NCBI RefSeq assembly: GCF_023821985.2
Contig: NZ_CP098805.1
Location: 1,674,001-1,738,000 of the forward strand
Direction of reading: 5' to 3'
DNA length: 64,000 nt
DNA from: Dyadobacter chenhuakuii
Lineage (GTDB): Bacteria; Bacteroidota; Bacteroidia; Cytophagales; Spirosomataceae
Shown here piece by piece: positions 26,708 through 35,217 of the stretch. How positions within the stretch are numbered: position 1 is the stretch's first letter; every line of letters starts with the position of its first letter. A model generated the notes under the pieces. It had not been told where the DNA came from and ran no database searches. It worked only from the letters and a program-made list of their open reading frames with translations. The translations under genes were made by a program, and so were the position numbers.

Positions 26708-28222
26708 CTAAGTAAGGATACTTTTTACCACATGGCCATGCACATCCGTGAGCCGGAACCTCCTACCTTGAAATTTATAAGTCAACTGCTCATGGTCAAC
26801 GCCCATCAAGTGCATTAATGTTGCCTGAAAATCATGCACATGGACAGGATCTTTTACAATATTATAGCTAAAATCGTCCGTCTCACCGAAACTGATTCCC
26901 GGCTTCACTCCCGCCCCGGCCATCCACATAGTAAAGCAGCGTGGGTGATGGTCGCGGCCGTAATCATCGGCGGTAAGCTTGCCTTGTGAATAAACGGTGC
27001 GCCCGAATTCTCCACCCCAAACAACCAATGTATCGTCCAGCAGACCCCTGCGTTTCAGATCCATGATCAATGCAGCCGTCGCCTGATCTGTGTTTTTACA
27101 TTGTTCGGCGATGCTTTTGGGCAGTCCGCCGTGGTTGTCCCAGCCTTGATGGTAGAGCTGCACAAACTTGACATCCTTTTCCAAAAGCTTGCGGGCGAGA
27201 ATGCAATTGGCTGCATAAGTCCCTGCATCACGGCTGTCCGGCCCATACAAATCGAAAACTTCATCCGGTTCACCGGCGGTATCCATCACTTCCGGCACGG
27301 ATGTCTGCATCCGGAAAGCCATTTCATACTGCGCAATGCGCGCGTCCACTTCGGGATCGCCGTAGGGCTCATTTTGGAGTTGATTCAGCTTTGCCAGATA
27401 ATCCAGCATTTCCTTCCGGTCGGCGCCGTCATAGCCTTCGGGATTATTCAGGAAAAGCACCGGATCTTTCCCCGACCTGAACTGAACGCCCTGGTGTTTG
27501 GAAGGCAAAAAGCCGTTTCCCCAGAGCCTGGCGTACAAAGGCTGATCTTTTGCACCATTTTTAGAAACCAAAACAATGAATGATGGCAGATTCTGATTAT
27601 CCGTCCCTAACCCATAACTAACCCACGAACCGATAGACGGCCTGCCCGGGAGCTGATTGCCAGTTTGGAAAAAAGTGATCGCCGGATCGTGGTTAATGGC
27701 CTCGGAATAAACGGATTTGATCATACACAACTCATCCACAACCTTAGCAGTATGCGGCATCAACTCACTCACCCAAGTGCCGCTTTTACCATGCTGGTTA
27801 AATCCATAAACCGACGGGACCACCGGCAGAGAACTCTGGTTCGCGCTCATGCCCGTAAGCCTCTGCCCTTTCCTGACTGAATCCGGCAAGTTCTGGCCAG
27901 CCATATTAACCAGTTTTGGTTTGTAATCGAATGTTTCAAACTGTGAAGGGCCGCCCGCCATGAACAGGTAAACCACCCGTTTTGCCTTCGGTGCAATGTG
28001 TGGCAGCGCTTTCAGGACTTTTTCTTCCAATGCGGCCGCCCCTTCGGTGGTGGCGGCCGCATTGGAACCAAAGAGCTTTTGCGAACCAAATAGCGATCCC
28101 ATCGCCAGCGCGCCCAGTCCCAGCGAGGTTTTAACCAGGAAATTCCGCCTTTCCAGCTTTTTATTTAGTATATCAAATTCAGGGCTATTGATCCTGAACG
28201 GTTCTTTATGATGGTCTTCCAT
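26708..28222 (-). CDS. Tat-exported DUF1501 protein
   Basis: 504 residues of the DUF1501 family, whose fold is of the alkaline-phosphatase/sulfatase type. Members are common in Planctomycetes and some Bacteroidota and have no firm function. A twin-arginine signal is visible (ERRNFLVKTSLGLGALAMG, RR at 25-26), meaning export in folded form, perhaps with metal bound. Landmarks are YLFMAGGPSQFETFDYKP, INHDPAITFFQTGNQLPGRPS, GRDHHPRCFTMWMAGAG and the near-terminal LMGVDHEQLTYKFQGRRFRLTDV. It lies 3 bases after the DUF1553 gene, the usual partner of this family, so they probably act together. Confidence 0.88.
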   Translation of the reverse strand: MEDHHKEPFRINSPEFDILNKKLERRNFLVKTSLGLGALAMGSLFGSQKLFGSNAAATTEGAAALEEKVLKALPHIAPKAKRVVYLFMAGGPSQFETFDYKPKLVNMAGQNLPDSVRKGQRLTGMSANQSSLPVVPSVYGFNQHGKSGTWVSELMPHTAKVVDELCMIKSVYSEAINHDPAITFFQTGNQLPGRPSIGSWVSYGLGTDNQNLPSFIVLVSKNGAKDQPLYARLWGNGFLPSKHQGVQFRSGKDPVLFLNNPEGYDGADRKEMLDYLAKLNQLQNEPYGDPEVDARIAQYEMAFRMQTSVPEVMDTAGEPDEVFDLYGPDSRDAGTYAANCILARKLLEKDVKFVQLYHQGWDNHGGLPKSIAEQCKNTDQATAALIMDLKRRGLLDDTLVVWGGEFGRTVYSQGKLTADDYGRDHHPRCFTMWMAGAGVKPGISFGETDDFSYNIVKDPVHVHDFQATLMHLMGVDHEQLTYKFQGRRFRLTDVHGHVVKSILT

Positions 28223-28225
28223 GGT

Positions 28226-31200
28226 TCATCGCTTGGTTAGGGATGCATCCGAATTCAATATCGTGCTTGCTACAACTGCATTAGCCGCTATTTGGGTCAT
28301 ATCCATTCTTTTGTCAATAACAAACTGCCCTTGCGCAAGCCAGCCCAACGCTTTTCCGGGTTCTTTGCTAAACTTTTCGACCTGCTTTCTTTGCAGATCC
28401 ATCAAAAGCACAACTTCCTTCGGCGAAGGCTTTCTGCCTGTCAATCTGCGGTAAGCCATTATAATGGCATCATTTGTATTCTTCATTGAAGCCATTTGCT
28501 GCCCCATCACTTTCATGGCTTCGTTGAACGTCGGATCATTCAATGTGACAAGCGCTTGCAGTGGGGTGTTGGTTTTTTGCCGCCTTACCACGCAAAAACT
28601 ACGCGACGTAGCATCGAATGTGGCGAGCGTAGGATTTGGGACGGATCTTTTGGTGATCACATATAAGCTCCGCCGGTAGATTGCGTCGCCTGAATCCCGT
28701 TGATAACTTGTATTATTAATCTCCCAAAGCCCATCCGGCTGATAAGGCTTGACGCTCTTTCCACCAATTTTTTTATTGATCAATCCGCTCGCTGCCAATG
28801 CATTATCCCGGATCATTTCGGCGGTAAGCCGGTTGGCAGGACTGTGCGAAAGTAACCGGTTTTCCGGGTCTCTTTCGCGCACTTCCTTCGAAACGTCCGA
28901 GCGCTGCCGGTAAGTGGCCGACATGACAATCAGCTTATTAAGCTCTTTCACATTCCATTCCGATTCCTGAAAACGAATCGCCAGCCAATCCAGCAATTCA
29001 AGGTGGCTGGGCATTTCTCCCTGGTTACCAAAATCTTCCGTTGTTTTCACCAACCCGGTGCCAAAGAAGTTCTGCCAGAACCGGTTCACCGCGACTCGGG
29101 CCGTCAGCGGATTGTCCTTACTCGTCAACCACTGCGCGAGTCCGTATCTGTTTTTGGGTAAATTTTCAGGGAATGCCAATATTGATTCGGGTGTGTTAGG
29201 GAAAACCTCTTCCCCGAAAGAATCGTAATTTCCGCGCAGCAAAATGTGCGCCTTTTTCCGTTTTGGCATTTCCTGCATTACCATTAATTCCTTGATATGC
29301 TCCGTAGAATCAGCCAGCGCAGTCCGGGTCTTTTGAAGATCCATTTCCGCTTTGGTAACCGATTGAGAAACAGCTGATAAATAATATTCTTTCAACACCT
29401 TCCGCTGCTCGTCCGTCCATGCGGTTTGATCTGAGGAAATAATCGACTTCCAATCATTTTTTGCTGCCAAAATGCCGATTTCAAACGGGGTTAGCGCCCG
29501 TTTGTACACTACTATATCGTCTGCCAGACCATTCTTGAAACCATTGCCACGCCACCAGGCACCTATTTGAAGGCCGGGCTGCACATTAGAATTGAATAAA
29601 ATATCTTTGGTCAGCTGATCCGTTTCCGTAACCATCGCCATTTCTGCGCCATTCATAAACAGCTTAAAACCAGCAGCTTTCGACGATCCGTCATAAGTGA
29701 TTGTCAGCTGGATCCATTTATTTCTCGGCACATTGTCTTTCGAAACTTTTGTAATCGCATTTGAAGGCGAAGTATGCGCCATATTCAGTTCCAGCTTATT
29801 ATTTTTCAGATAGAGATGATAGCCTCGAAAATTATAAAGCCGCTCCGCCTGACTCTTATGCAAAATCACCCCCTCTTTCATTTCCTCAGGAACATTCACC
29901 CAGATCCCAATGCTGAAAGGTTCCGACTTTCTGAAAACACCGGTTTGGTTTAAATCCAAAAAAACATCACCGTCAAATCGCATGGCATAACCATCTCGAT
30001 TCGTCACAAAAACCGGCTTTCCGCCCGGCTGGCCCGACTCCCGTTTCATCACCGCCTTTTCAGCCTGATTGACCTCATTGGATAAACCTTTACTGCTTAA
30101 TGCGCTTTTATCAAACGAAAAATGTGCTTGTAAACCCGCCAACGGAATTCTTTCACCCGCCAACTTCCGCAAACCAGCACTGCTGAGCCATTTCTCGAAA
30201 CCAGCCTGATCACTGTTTTTCATTTGCACGACAGCCTTTTGCTGCTCCATTTCCCGCGATTTCAGGAATTTCAGCATCGTCTCCTCCGCATCGGTCGGTA
30301 GCATGAGCGTTGGCGTGGGAAGGGCGTCGTCCCATGAAATTTGTCCAGCTTCTTTTACATTATTGAAAAAGCTGAACAGCTCGTAGTAGTTTTTTTGGGA
30401 AATCGGATCGTATTTATGGTCGTGACATTTGGCACAACCTACTGATAATCCAAGCATTGCATCGCCGAATGTATTGGTGCGGTCTACGACATACTCCGTT
30501 TGAAACTCTTCTTCAATGATCCCACCCTCCATATTCTGCTGATGGTTCCGGTTGAATGCAGTAGCGATCAGCATTTCTTTTGTAGGTTTTGGCATCAGGT
30601 CGCCGGCGAGCTGCCATTGCAGGAATTTATCATAAGGCAAATTCCCGTTGAATGCGCCGATAACCCAGTCGCGGTAAGGTGACATGTCACGGAGACGATC
30701 CACAGTATAGCCATGCGAATCCGCAAAACGCGCCAGATCCAGCCAGTCGACAGCCATTTTTTCGCCATAATGTGGTGAGTTCATGAGCCGGTCAACCTGT
30801 TTTTCATAAGCATTGGCCGACTTGTCATTTAAGAAGCCATCCATTTCTGCAATGGATGGAGGCAATCCGGTCAAATCGAATGATAACCGACGCAGTAAAA
30901 GTTCTTTATCTGCTTCGGCGGAAGGTCTGAGATTTTCGGTTTCCAGCTTGGCCAGGATAAAATGATCGATCTGGTTTTTGATCCAGTTATTATTTTTGAC
31001 GTCTGGGATTTCCACTTTTTCAGGCTTCACAAAGGCCCAATGTGGTTTGTAAGCAGCGCCTTCTTCGATCCATTTGATCAAAATTGCCTTTTCCCTGGCG
31101 TTCAAACTCAAATGCGATGCCGGCGTCGGCATCATATAATTAGGATCGCCTGAAAGAATGCGGTGGAATACTTCGCTGTTTTTCAGGCTGCCCGGGTCAA

Positions 31201-31480
31201 TCGCCACTTTCCCTTTATTTTCCGGAAGAACACTATATGCAGCTTCCTGTAAATCAAGCCTTAACCCGGCCTTTTGTTTGGCTTTATCCGGTCCGTGACA
31301 GGCGAAGCATTTGTCGGACAGCACCGGTTTCACATGCTGATTATAATCCAGCTTTTCCGGCAGTTCCTCGTACGCAAGCTGTACATCCTGAGGCAGCTCG
31401 GGTCCGCAAGCCAGCATTCCCAAGACGCATGACGCAAATAATATGGCTTTAACCGAGATAGTCATACCGATTTTAGTCAT
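28226..31480 (-). CDS. DUF1549/DUF1553 protein with cytochrome-c-type domain and LamG-like domain
   Basis: About 1084 residues. A lipoprotein-type signal ends GMLACG. A planctomycete-type cytochrome c domain follows with CFACH (CxxCH haem motif, residues 58-62) and HLSLNAREKAILIKWIEEGA. DUF1549 (HWAFVKPEKVEIP..., RRLSFDLTGLPPS) and a second possible haem motif CAKCHDHKYDP (about 358) come next. A LamG/concanavalin-like insert (YAMRFDGDVFLDLNQ) spans about 470-640, and DUF1553 (NPLTARVAVNRFWQNFFGTG) is C-terminal. The ATG at 31480 is preferred over a TTG at 31498; an ATG at 31465 is also possible. First gene of the four-gene operon; probably an outer-membrane or periplasmic redox/carbohydrate-related protein of unproven function. 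Confidence 0.87.
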   Translation of the reverse strand: MTKIGMTISVKAILFASCVLGMLACGPELPQDVQLAYEELPEKLDYNQHVKPVLSDKCFACHGPDKAKQKAGLRLDLQEAAYSVLPENKGKVAIDPGSLKNSEVFHRILSGDPNYMMPTPASHLSLNAREKAILIKWIEEGAAYKPHWAFVKPEKVEIPDVKNNNWIKNQIDHFILAKLETENLRPSAEADKELLLRRLSFDLTGLPPSIAEMDGFLNDKSANAYEKQVDRLMNSPHYGEKMAVDWLDLARFADSHGYTVDRLRDMSPYRDWVIGAFNGNLPYDKFLQWQLAGDLMPKPTKEMLIATAFNRNHQQNMEGGIIEEEFQTEYVVDRTNTFGDAMLGLSVGCAKCHDHKYDPISQKNYYELFSFFNNVKEAGQISWDDALPTPTLMLPTDAEETMLKFLKSREMEQQKAVVQMKNSDQAGFEKWLSSAGLRKLAGERIPLAGLQAHFSFDKSALSSKGLSNEVNQAEKAVMKRESGQPGGKPVFVTNRDGYAMRFDGDVFLDLNQTGVFRKSEPFSIGIWVNVPEEMKEGVILHKSQAERLYNFRGYHLYLKNNKLELNMAHTSPSNAITKVSKDNVPRNKWIQLTITYDGSSKAAGFKLFMNGAEMAMVTETDQLTKDILFNSNVQPGLQIGAWWRGNGFKNGLADDIVVYKRALTPFEIGILAAKNDWKSIISSDQTAWTDEQRKVLKEYYLSAVSQSVTKAEMDLQKTRTALADSTEHIKELMVMQEMPKRKKAHILLRGNYDSFGEEVFPNTPESILAFPENLPKNRYGLAQWLTSKDNPLTARVAVNRFWQNFFGTGLVKTTEDFGNQGEMPSHLELLDWLAIRFQESEWNVKELNKLIVMSATYRQRSDVSKEVRERDPENRLLSHSPANRLTAEMIRDNALAASGLINKKIGGKSVKPYQPDGLWEINNTSYQRDSGDAIYRRSLYVITKRSVPNPTLATFDATSRSFCVVRRQKTNTPLQALVTLNDPTFNEAMKVMGQQMASMKNTNDAIIMAYRRLTGRKPSPKEVVLLMDLQRKQVEKFSKEPGKALGWLAQGQFVIDKRMDMTQIAANAVVASTILNSDASLTKR

Positions 31481-31700
31481 TTTACAAATAGGATTCAAAG
31501 TTTAATCCTAATTATTTCTCTAATCTCCATATATACGATACAGATGTCTAAATCAGGCTATGCATCTGCATGCATATCATCCCACACTTCCATCTGTCCC
31601 AGCGCTTCATCCATCCCGTTTAATCAAGCCTTTATCATAATTTACTATAAGGTTTTTTTATTCTGTTGCATTTTTATGGTGCAAATACAATCCTATAAAA

Positions 31701-34253
31701 ATGAATAAACTTTTTCTAGCTTCAATCATCATTCTGGCCACCCTCGTTTCTCCTGCAATTGCACAATTTCCAGGTGCCGGCGGAACCGCCCAGCCCAAAG
31801 CACTGCCCGGAACTGCGGGCGACCAAACTCCGAAAGGAAACGCAAAACTATCCGGCGCAATCGTTGACTCTTCATCCGCAAAAGGCATTGAATTCGCAAG
31901 CATTGCACTTTATAATAAAGCAACCGGCCAGGCTGTGGACGGAACAGTAGCCGATGAAAAAGGAAAATTCACATTATCCAAGCTCGCAGCGGGCGATTAC
32001 AAAGTCTTGATTTCGTTTATTGGATTTGTAAATAAAACAATAGATAACATTGCAATCGGGAAAGGCCAGGAACTGGATCTTGGCGTAATTACTTTGTCAT
32101 CCAATACGAAAACTTTGAACGAAGTTACGGTTACCGGACAAGCTGCTTTGATAGAAGAAAAAGTTGACAGGCTTGTTTATAATGCAGAAAAGGACATTAC
32201 GGCAAAAGGCGGAGATGCGACGGATATTTTGAGAAAAGTGCCGTTACTAACAGTCGACCTGGACGGTAATGTGTCTTTGCGCGGAAGCCAGAACATTCGC
32301 GTGCTGGTGAACAACAAACCGAGCACGATCATTGCCAACAGCGTTGCAGATGCGTTGAAGCAAATTCCTGCCGATCAGATCAAAACAGTGGAAGTGATCA
32401 CAAGCCCATCGGCCAAATACGATGCCGAAGGTTCAGGCGGGATCATTAACATTATTACCAAGAAAAACAGCTTGCAGGGATTGAACCTGAATGTGGACTC
32501 CGGCATTGGAAACAGAGGATCTATTCTCTCGCTGAATGGTGGTTACCGCAAAGGAAAAGCTGGTTTCACCATCGGCGGTTTCGGACGCGGCATGTACAAT
32601 ACGATCACGAAAACAAACCTCGAACAGACCAGCATTGTCGACAACGTTTCCACGGTAACGCGCCAAACGGGCGACGGATCAAGCCGTGGATTATTTGGAA
32701 ATTACAACCTTGGATTTGATTATGACCTGGCCAAAAATCAAAGCATTACGGCCGGTGTGCGTTATGGGGTCCGGAATTTCCGCAGCCAGCAGGACCTGAT
32801 GACACGCATCATGAAAACGGGTGAAATGGACTTCAACACCGCCCGCAATGTGGATGCGAAGAATCTTTCGGGAACGATTGATGCGAACATTGATTACCTG
32901 CATACTTTCAAACCACAGCAGGAATGGAGCATTTCGACGCTTTACAGCCGAAACGACCTGACCAACGACTTTGACGCAGATATCCTGAATGGCAGCAGCG
33001 AGCTCGTTAACCGTCAGCGCAACCTGAACAAAAGCATCAACCAAGAGTTTACATTTCAATCTGATTATCAGACACCTATCAAGAAAAACCAGTTGCTCGA
33101 ATTTGGTGGAAAAGCTATTTTCAGAGAGGTTACCAGCGCATACAACTTCCTGATCGCTGAACCAACCGGCGACTTCCGTCCCGAACTGAATCAGCCCGCG
33201 GGAGATCTGACCTATCACCAGAACATTGCGGCTGGTTACAGTTCCTACACTTATACAACCAAGAAGCGTTATACTTTCAAAGGAGGTTTGCGTTACGAGC
33301 ATACATTTATCGATGCAAGCACCAATGAAGGAACTGTGGGCGTAGGAAATTATGGCGTGCTTGTGCCGAGTGTAAATGCTTCCAAAACTTTTAAAGGAAC
33401 AACATTGAAACTGGGTTATAACCGCCGGATCCAACGTCCCGGATTACAGCAACTGAACCCGAACTTCAACTCTGCCAACCCGCAGAACATTACCATCGGT
33501 AACCCGGAACTGAGACCCGAGCTTACAAACAACTTCGAGTTAGGCGTTAGTAAAAACATCAAAAAGACGTTCGTGAATGCCACTTTCTTTGGCCGCGTCA
33601 CCAACAATGCCATCTCGCAAGTGCGCCAGCCATCGGATACGCTTGAAGGAGCCATTATTACCACTTATGAGAATATTGGAAAACAGCACGCTTATGGTGT
33701 AAACATTTTCGCAAACGTGGCTGCCACTTCCAAGATCAGCTTCGGGATCTTCTCCAACATGTATTATGCCACACTGACTGGTCAGACACTGGAAAAAGGT
33801 GTTACACGGAAATTGGAGAATACAGGTTTTGTGGTGAGCGGCGGGTTGTTTTCTCAGGCAACATTCAAAAATGGCTGGGGCGCACAGGCGTTCGGATTTA
33901 TGCAGGGAAATACGGTCCAGTTGCAGGGTTACCAGGGTGGTTTCGGATTTTATACCGTGGGTGTGAAAAAAGAATTTGCGGATAAAAAAGCTAGCCTTGG
34001 ACTTGCAGCCGAAAACTTCCTGAGCAGACGTTTCAAAATGCACACCGAACTGAAATCGCTGGAATTCAATCAGGTGAACGACATTTACATGTACAACCGA
34101 GGCATAAGGCTGACATTTACATACAAAATCGGAAAGATGACCATGGATGCGCCAAAACGCAAGGCGAAATCGGTTAACAACGACGATGTGAAAAGCGAAG
34201 GCGGCGGACAGCAATCCGGTCCGGCTCCGGCAGGTGGCGGAACACCCCGGTAG
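31701..34253 (+). CDS. TonB-dependent receptor-like outer membrane protein
   Basis: 850 residues. Signal peptide 1-21, then a Pro/Gly/Ala linker and a carboxypeptidase-D-like regulatory domain (GAIVDSSSAKGIEFASIAL, about 50-130). A plug domain (VPLLTVDLDGNVSLRGSQNI; IKTVEVITSPSAKYDAEGSG) leads to an outer-membrane beta-barrel of the OMP_b-brl_3 type (GYNRRIQRPGLQQLNPNF). The last 30 residues are an unusual Gly/Pro/Ser-rich tail (GGGQQSGPAPAGGGTPR) after the barrel. No SusD partner is next to it, so it is more likely an iron/cobalamin/peptide-type or orphan receptor than part of a glycan locus. Confidence 0.85.
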   Translation: MNKLFLASIIILATLVSPAIAQFPGAGGTAQPKALPGTAGDQTPKGNAKLSGAIVDSSSAKGIEFASIALYNKATGQAVDGTVADEKGKFTLSKLAAGDYKVLISFIGFVNKTIDNIAIGKGQELDLGVITLSSNTKTLNEVTVTGQAALIEEKVDRLVYNAEKDITAKGGDATDILRKVPLLTVDLDGNVSLRGSQNIRVLVNNKPSTIIANSVADALKQIPADQIKTVEVITSPSAKYDAEGSGGIINIITKKNSLQGLNLNVDSGIGNRGSILSLNGGYRKGKAGFTIGGFGRGMYNTITKTNLEQTSIVDNVSTVTRQTGDGSSRGLFGNYNLGFDYDLAKNQSITAGVRYGVRNFRSQQDLMTRIMKTGEMDFNTARNVDAKNLSGTIDANIDYLHTFKPQQEWSISTLYSRNDLTNDFDADILNGSSELVNRQRNLNKSINQEFTFQSDYQTPIKKNQLLEFGGKAIFREVTSAYNFLIAEPTGDFRPELNQPAGDLTYHQNIAAGYSSYTYTTKKRYTFKGGLRYEHTFIDASTNEGTVGVGNYGVLVPSVNASKTFKGTTLKLGYNRRIQRPGLQQLNPNFNSANPQNITIGNPELRPELTNNFELGVSKNIKKTFVNATFFGRVTNNAISQVRQPSDTLEGAIITTYENIGKQHAYGVNIFANVAATSKISFGIFSNMYYATLTGQTLEKGVTRKLENTGFVVSGGLFSQATFKNGWGAQAFGFMQGNTVQLQGYQGGFGFYTVGVKKEFADKKASLGLAAENFLSRRFKMHTELKSLEFNQVNDIYMYNRGIRLTFTYKIGKMTMDAPKRKAKSVNNDDVKSEGGGQQSGPAPAGGGTPR

Positions 34254-34313
34254 TAATTTAACTATCAGTACTTTAAGAGGATAAAAAGCTACTTACTCCA
34301 AATAAACCTACAT

Positions 34314-35030
34314 ATGAAAACAACCAAATTGTTCGTCGCTGTTGCAGCGGCATTGATCTCGGCAAGCACCTTTGCGCAAACTGTCGATGAAATCGTGGAT
34401 AAGCATGTGGCTGCGCTTGGCGGAATGGATAAAATTAAAGCCGTTAACACGGTTATCACCGAACGTTCACTGGCTGTTCAGGGAATGGAAATCCCAACGA
34501 AAACGATTCTTGTGGTGGGCAAATCGCTTCGCAATGAATCGACTATTATGGGCAATTCAATGGTGCAGGTTGTGGACGATTCCAAGGGCTGGATGATCCG
34601 TCCGGCACAAATGGGCGGAACGGGCGAGCCTGAGGATATGCCTGCCGATCAGCTGAAACAACAGATTGCATCCCTGGATCCGTTTGGCGGCCTTGTTAAC
34701 TATAAGGAAAAGGGCAACAAAGTGGAGCTTGTCGGCAAAGAAAAACTGGACAAGAAAGATGTGTATCACCTGAAAGTAACTTCGAAGGAAGGCACATCAA
34801 TGGACGAATATCTGGACGCGGAAACATTCCTGGTTAGTAAGGTAAAAGTGGACATGAATGGGCAGAGCGGCGAGATCGAGCTTTCGGATTACAAGGAAGT
34901 GGAAGGCGTTAAATTTCCCAACATCATGGACATTACCAACGCGCAAATGGGCACAATGTCGTTCATTACCAACAAAGTATCCGTAAACACGCCTGTGGAC
35001 TCAGCTGTTTTCAAGAAACCGGTAAAATAG
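34314..35030 (+). CDS. LolA-like periplasmic lipoprotein-sorting-type protein
   Basis: 238 residues, signal peptide to about 22 (STFAQ). DEIVDKHVAALGGMDKIKAV is the common start of LolA/LppX-like periplasmic proteins in Bacteroidota, followed by antiparallel strands (DVYHLKVTSKEGTSMDEYLD; VSKVKVDMNGQSGEIELSDY). The fold binds hydrophobic ligands such as lipoprotein acyl chains. It lies 60 bases after the TonB receptor and is likely co-transcribed, ending at the terminator at 35051-35085. Confidence 0.78.
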   Translation: MKTTKLFVAVAAALISASTFAQTVDEIVDKHVAALGGMDKIKAVNTVITERSLAVQGMEIPTKTILVVGKSLRNESTIMGNSMVQVVDDSKGWMIRPAQMGGTGEPEDMPADQLKQQIASLDPFGGLVNYKEKGNKVELVGKEKLDKKDVYHLKVTSKEGTSMDEYLDAETFLVSKVKVDMNGQSGEIELSDYKEVEGVKFPNIMDITNAQMGTMSFITNKVSVNTPVDSAVFKKPVK

Positions 35031-35050
35031 AATCTTAAAGTTGCATATCG

Positions 35051-35085
35051 AAAAGGCATCGGGATATTATTCCGGTGCCTTTTTT
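35051..35085 (+). terminator. Rho-independent terminator
   Basis: AAAAGGCATCGG / CCGGTGCCTTTTTT forms an 8-bp GC-rich stem (one G-T pair) followed by six T, 20 bases after the LolA-like stop. Confidence 0.8.
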
Positions 35086-35217
35086 GCTTCCCGGCAACCT
35101 GGCTGGATTGTTGGTGAAACAAATAAATTGGGAGCAAAGTAAAATAGAGACAAAAAAATCTTAATATTTACTTATTAAGCCAATATTAGTACCCTGCCAG
35201 ATCGTGGTCGTTTGAAT

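Noticed and set aside
32691..34214. Two minus-strand frames of 247 and 224 residues opposite the TonB receptor gene
   Set aside because: Antisense to a complete outer-membrane receptor; no signal, family or start context.
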